NCBI GenBank assembly: GCA_035444205.1
Contig: DAOMOD010000013.1
Coordinates: forward strand, 1-33,350
Direction: 5' to 3'
Source: DAOMOD01 sp035444205
GTDB taxonomy: Bacteria; Pseudomonadota; Gammaproteobacteria; Xanthomonadales; BPKI01
Length of the DNA: 33,350 bases
In this document: positions 29,791 to 33,350 of the stretch, piece after piece
Layout: each line of letters starts with the position of its first letter
How positions within the stretch are numbered: the stretch's first letter is position 1
Position numbers and translations under genes: made by a program
Notes under the pieces: generated by a model
What the model was told of the DNA's origin: nothing
What the model saw: the letters and a program-made list of their open reading frames with translations, nothing else
The model's database searches: none

Positions 29791-31836
29791 TCAGGCCAGA
29801 TCGTCCCAGCCCTTCTTTGGGGAGAAGCGCCTGCCATAGCGCTCGGCGAGGACCTCAAGCCTTGCCTTGAAGCTGGTGGCGCCCACGCTCCTGATGTATT
29901 CGATGGGGCCACCGCGGAACGGCGCGAAGCCGGTGCCGAAGATGACACCGGCATCCAGCAGTTCGGCATCGTCGACCACACCCTCGTGCAGGCAGGCGAC
30001 GGCTTCGTTGAGGAAGGGCAGGATCAGACGGTCCTCCAGGTCCTTGGGCGGCTGGTAGCCGGGGTCGACCTGCGGGCGTACCACCCGGCCTTCCTTCCAG
30101 GTGTAGAAACCCTGACCATCCTTGCGCCCGCGCTTGCCCTCCTCCAGCAGCTTCTCAAGCCCGGCGGGAACGTCGATGTCGAGAAACTCGGCGAGGATCC
30201 TGCCGACCGAGGCGGCCACGTCGAGGCCCACCTGGTCGGCCAGTTCGATCGGTCCCATCGGCATGCCGAAATCCTTGGCGGCCTTGTCGATGACCGGACC
30301 GGGGACCCCCTCGTTGTAGAGGGTGATGGCCTCCAGCAGGTAGGGGAACAGGATGCGGTTGACCAGGAAACCGGTGCTGGCGGCGACCGGCACCGGCAGC
30401 TTGTCGATGGCCTTGCCGAAGGCCAGCGCACGCTGGACCACGGTCGCGTCGGCGCCGTCGTGGCGCACGATTTCCACCAGGGGCATCATCGGTACCGGGT
30501 TGAAGAAGTGCAGGCCGATGAAGTTCTGCGGGCGCTTGCGGCCCTGAAGCAGGGCATCCAGCGGAATGCTTGAGGTGTTGGTGGCGAGGATGGCGTCGGC
30601 CTTCATGCGCGGTTCGGCGTCGGCAAACAACTGTCGCTTGGCGTCCAGGTTCTCGAAGATGGCCTCGATCACAAGATCGGCCTGGTCGACTCCCTTGCCT
30701 TCGACATCGGCGGACAGCCGCGCCCGCGTCTCCTGGCGCCTGGCTTCGTTGCGGATGCGCTTGGCATAGAGTTCGTCGGCGCGTTTCAGGGCCGGCTCGA
30801 TGAACTTCATCTCGCGGTCCTGAAGGCTCACCGTACAGCCGCGCATGGCGCACCAGGCGGCGATGTCGCCACCCATCACCCCGGCTCCGATCACATGCAC
30901 GTGCCTGATTCCGTGGTCGGCGCCGGCGCCCAGGCCCTTGAGTTTCTCCTGCAGGAAGAACACCCGCACCAGGTTGCGTGCGGTGGCTGTGGTGGCCAGT
31001 TTCGCCACCGAGCGCTGTTCGGCCTTGAGCATGGCGCGCAGGTTGCCGCCGTGGCGGCGCCAGGTGTCGATGAGCAGGAACGGTGCCGGGTAGTGCGCCT
31101 TCTTCGCCTTGCGCGCCACTTGCCTGGTGATCATCGGCGCCAGACTCTGGCGCGCCGCCCAGGTATTGGTGGCCCAGGCCGTGACGCGCTGGACGAGGGG
31201 CCGCTTGTGGCCCCTGCGCACCACCTTGACTGCGGCATCGAGCAGCGCGTCGGGGTCGGCGACATGGTCGACCAGGCCAATCGCTCTGGCCTGGCTGGCG
31301 CGCAGCGCGCGCCCGGTGAGCATCATGTCGAGTGCCTTGGGCGCGCCGATGAGTCGCGGCAGGCGGGCGCTGCCGCCCCAGCCGGGATAGATGCCGAGCT
31401 TGATCTCGGGCAGGCCGATGCGGGTGCTGTCGTCGCTGCTGGCCACGCGATAGCGACAGGCCAGCGCCAGCTCGGTGCCGCCGCCCATGCAGTGGCCGTG
31501 GATGGCGGCGCAGGTAGGGAAGGGCAGGGCGGCGATGCGGTCGAATACGTCGTGGCCGCGTTTCAGCGCCTCACGCACCTTCGCCTCCTCGGTGAAGCTG
31601 GTGAACTCGCGGATGTCGGCGCCGGCGATGAAGCCGGCTGGCTTGGCCGAGCGGAACACCAGGCCCTTGACCGGCTCGATGGCGAGGCGTTCGAGTGCCA
31701 GCGCCAGTTCCTCCAGTACCGGTGCGCCCAGGGTATTGACCGGGCTGTCCTTTCGGTCGAGGCTGAGGACCAGCACACCGTCCTCGCGCAGCTCGGAGTG
31801 CCAGTGTTCGAATCGAAGTCCGTGGAATAGGGTCAT
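29791..31836 (-). CDS. Fatty acid oxidation complex alpha subunit (enoyl-CoA hydratase/3-hydroxyacyl-CoA dehydrogenase)
   Basis: A 681-residue bifunctional FadB/FadJ-type enzyme for two steps of beta-oxidation. The N-terminal crotonase domain has the oxyanion pocket FIAGADIREF (69-78), HGHCMGGGTELALACRYR with E122, and LPEIKLGIYPGWGG with E144. The 3-hydroxyacyl-CoA dehydrogenase part begins with GAGVMGG (317-323), then ILATNTSSIPLDALLQ and FIGLHFFNPVPMMPLVEIV with the catalytic His, and STGFLVNRILFPYLLEA. Two C-terminal dehydrogenase domains complete it (GFYTWKEGRVVRP). The ATG is chosen at the start of family similarity; the open frame extends 31 codons upstream without similarity. No thiolase (fadA) gene is adjacent, so I leave FadB versus FadJ open. 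Confidence 0.95.
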   Translation of the reverse strand: MTLFHGLRFEHWHSELREDGVLVLSLDRKDSPVNTLGAPVLEELALALERLAIEPVKGLVFRSAKPAGFIAGADIREFTSFTEEAKVREALKRGHDVFDRIAALPFPTCAAIHGHCMGGGTELALACRYRVASSDDSTRIGLPEIKLGIYPGWGGSARLPRLIGAPKALDMMLTGRALRASQARAIGLVDHVADPDALLDAAVKVVRRGHKRPLVQRVTAWATNTWAARQSLAPMITRQVARKAKKAHYPAPFLLIDTWRRHGGNLRAMLKAEQRSVAKLATTATARNLVRVFFLQEKLKGLGAGADHGIRHVHVIGAGVMGGDIAAWCAMRGCTVSLQDREMKFIEPALKRADELYAKRIRNEARRQETRARLSADVEGKGVDQADLVIEAIFENLDAKRQLFADAEPRMKADAILATNTSSIPLDALLQGRKRPQNFIGLHFFNPVPMMPLVEIVRHDGADATVVQRALAFGKAIDKLPVPVAASTGFLVNRILFPYLLEAITLYNEGVPGPVIDKAAKDFGMPMGPIELADQVGLDVAASVGRILAEFLDIDVPAGLEKLLEEGKRGRKDGQGFYTWKEGRVVRPQVDPGYQPPKDLEDRLILPFLNEAVACLHEGVVDDAELLDAGVIFGTGFAPFRGGPIEYIRSVGATSFKARLEVLAERYGRRFSPKKGWDDLA

Positions 31837-31853
31837 GGGCGTGCCGGGGTTGG

Positions 31854-31882
31854 GGAACTCGGGTGGCGCGATGCCGGTCTGA
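31854..31882 (+). promoter_or_regulatory. Sigma-E type promoter upstream of rpoE
   Basis: GGAACTC at 31854-31860 and GTCTGA at 31877-31882 are separated by 16 bases, nearly identical to the sigma-E consensus GGAACTT-N16-GTCTGA. It points at rpoE, implying positive autoregulation. It overlaps the region just upstream of the divergent beta-oxidation gene. Confidence 0.75.
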
Positions 31883-32044
31883 GCGCCGACACCGCATTCG
31901 GGAAGGGCTATGATCAAGGCTGCCGCCATCGACGGTCAATTGCAGGTGCTTGTGCCTGCGCATGCAGCTAACATGCACGCGCTGCAGGACGCTTCCGCCA
32001 GAGGGGGGGCGCCGTGGCCGGATTCCGACGGGAGACAGGTGCGC

Positions 32045-32632
32045 GTGGGTGAAGGCGAGGTCGATCAACAGCTGGTGCGCAAGGTTCAGGCCGGCGACAA
32101 GGCGGCGTTCGACCTGCTCGTGCGCAAGTACCAGCACAAGCTGCTCAGCGTGATCGGCCGCTACGTGTCCAACTGGAGTGACGCCCAGGACGTGGCCCAG
32201 GACACCTTCGTGCGGGCCTACCGCGCCATCGGCAATTTTCGCGGCGACAGCGCCTTCTACACCTGGCTGTACAAGATCGCCGTCAATACCTCGAAGAACT
32301 GGTTGGTATCGCAGGGCCGGCGTCCGCCCACCGATGACGTGTCGGTGGACGACGCGGTGCTGTTCGACGGCGACTCCAGACTCAAGGACCGCGACACACC
32401 CGAGCGCGAGCTGATGCGCCAGCAGGTTGAACAAATCGTGTACCGGACGGTCCAAGCGCTGCCGGAGGAACTGCGCACGGCAATCACCCTTCGCGAGGTC
32501 GATGGACTGAGCTACGAGGAGATCGCCCGCACCATGGACTGTCCGATCGGTACCGTGCGCTCGCGGATCTTCCGTGCCCGCGAGGCTGTCGACATGCAGC
32601 TGCGCGGCCTGCTCGAAGAAGACGACAACTGA
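32045..32632 (+). CDS. rpoE: RNA polymerase sigma factor RpoE (ECF, envelope stress)
   Basis: An extracytoplasmic-function sigma factor of 195 residues controlling the envelope-stress regulon. Region 2 spans about 10-80: VDQQLVRKVQAGDKAAFDLL, YQHKLLSVIGRYVSNWSDAQ, DVAQDTFVRAYRAIGNFRGD and the DNA-binding FYTWLYKIAVNTSKNWL. Region 4 contains LPEELRTAITLREVDGLSYE, EIARTMDCPIGTVRSRIFRA and REAVD. I chose GTG at 32045 because VGEGEVDQQL matches the usual N-terminus and GGAG lies about 10 bases upstream; GTG at 32039 is equally close. The frame is open back to an ATG at 31910 with its own GGAAGG, which would add 45 residues. rseA begins 1 bp after the stop. Confidence 0.95.
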   Translation: MGEGEVDQQLVRKVQAGDKAAFDLLVRKYQHKLLSVIGRYVSNWSDAQDVAQDTFVRAYRAIGNFRGDSAFYTWLYKIAVNTSKNWLVSQGRRPPTDDVSVDDAVLFDGDSRLKDRDTPERELMRQQVEQIVYRTVQALPEELRTAITLREVDGLSYEEIARTMDCPIGTVRSRIFRAREAVDMQLRGLLEEDDN

Positions 32633-32633
32633 G

Positions 32634-33300
32634 ATGACCATGTCCTTGCATCAAGACCCCGATATTGCCGAGCAATTGTCCGCCTTTGTCGACGGCGAAC
32701 TGGATCTGGAGCGAAGCCGCTTCCTGATCAAGCGTCTGGGCAGCGACGCCAAGCTGCTGGCCGCCTGGGAACGCCTGCACCTGGTGCGTGCATGCATGAA
32801 GCGGGAGGCAGCGAGTCTGGCCCGCCGCGACCTTGCCTCCGGCATCGCCGCGCTGGTNNNNNNNNNNCCCGCAACGCCGCGCGTCGACTGTGGCGCGTAT
32901 CGGACAATGGGCCGGGGGCGCCGCAGTGGCGGCATCGGTGGCGATGGTGGCGCTGATTGCCGTGCAACCCGACGCTCCGCAGGCGACCGATGCGGTGGCG
33001 ACTGCTCCCGCCGTGCAGTCGACGGCCCCCGCGGCGCCGCAGGTGGCATCCTCACCCTGGCGCGAACGGGACCTGCGGCCGAACCTGGCTGCGCAGACCG
33101 CCTCGGTGGCGCGCCTCGCCGACCCGGATGCGACGCCTGGCCCGGTGGTCCGCGCGCAGCCGCTCTACGTGCCCATGTATCTGGTCCCGCAGGCTTCGCG
33201 CGACGTCGGCTATACGCTGCGCCGCGACAGCCAGGGCACCGGCTGGGTCATGGTCGAGCCGGTGAAGTCCAGGCCCGAGGACCAGGATCCGGGTCACTGA
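32634..33300 (+). CDS. rseA: Sigma-E factor negative regulatory protein RseA, interrupted by an assembly gap
   Basis: Membrane-spanning anti-sigma factor that holds RpoE inactive until cleaved by regulated proteolysis. The N-terminal cytoplasmic domain is clear: IAEQLSAFVDGELDLERSRF, LIKRLGSDAKLLAAWERLHL and VRACMKREA. The sequence then meets ten N bases (32858-32867). Beyond them the frame differs by one: a hydrophobic segment AGGAAVAASVAMVALIAVQ (the membrane helix), an Ala/Pro-rich stretch, and a periplasmic tail ending LYVPMYLVPQASRDVGYTLR and EDQDPGH. The frame change is explained by the gap being a placeholder of unknown true length. It is coupled to rpoE (1 bp apart). Only 50 bp remain after its stop, too little to see a following rseB or mucD. 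Confidence 0.88.
32858..32867. other. Assembly gap (10 N)
   Basis: Ten undetermined bases inside rseA. The frames on the two sides do not agree, so the true gap length is not 10 but a multiple of three. Confidence 0.99.
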
Positions 33301-33350
33301 TCGGACAACGCTTGGCCCCTTGAATTGGCGAGCCGTGCCACCACTGTGAT

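Noticed and set aside
32634..33300. rseA as a frameshifted pseudogene
   Set aside because: The frame change coincides exactly with the ten-N placeholder, whose true length is unknown.

Overview
The window is a high-GC chromosomal segment from a gammaproteobacterium, most likely order Lysobacterales (Xanthomonadales: Xanthomonadaceae or Rhodanobacteraceae). This rests on the gene order ald - ftsK - lolA - rarA - serS - tRNA-Ser, the short FtsK, the PilH-type regulator, and intergenic repeats built on TGTAGGAGCG. A run of 10 N at 32858-32867 shows a draft scaffold, possibly metagenomic.

Left part (1-10.9 kb, mostly +): the 3' end of ald, then ftsK and lolA. Between lolA and rarA lie two genes I would not expect there: a secreted serine hydrolase of the beta-lactamase/DUF3471 type, broken by a 19-bp tandem duplication, and, convergent to it, a secreted delta-class carbonic anhydrase. 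rarA carries its own in-frame 30-bp tandem duplication. serS has a good sigma70 promoter and is followed by tRNA-Ser(UGA). The tRNA sits in about 830 bp without protein genes, filled with hairpins, inverted copies of its own 3' end, and REP-like elements. A basic-tailed EcsC-like protein follows.

Middle (11-19.4 kb): a secreted metzincin-type protease and its upstream partner (ATGA overlap), tRNA-Val(CAC) with promoter and terminator, a Prx5-type peroxiredoxin, a DUF1800/DUF1501 secreted pair, a DNRLRE protein with an IPTL-like C-terminal anchor, a small heat-shock protein behind a sigma32-like promoter, and a CbpA-type J protein.

Right part (19.4-33.3 kb, mostly -): pilH; the 2-oxoglutarate dehydrogenase set sucA, sucB and lpdA followed by a small lipoprotein and an AcuI-type reductase; a three-gene unit of FadB/FadJ-like beta-oxidation enzyme, RoxA-type ribosomal oxygenase and a GNAT fusion protein; and, divergent from it, rpoE-rseA. 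rpoE is preceded by a near-consensus sigma-E promoter, so it is probably autoregulated. rseA is split by the N gap.

The least conventional material is structural: the hairpin arrays and anti-tRNA repeats around tRNA-Ser, a dispersed element of about 110 bp whose terminal stems co-vary between copies, a heptamer (GCCCTAR) array between sucB and lpdA, and a terminator-like hairpin in the sucA leader. All functions were assigned by reading translated sequence; no database search was run.
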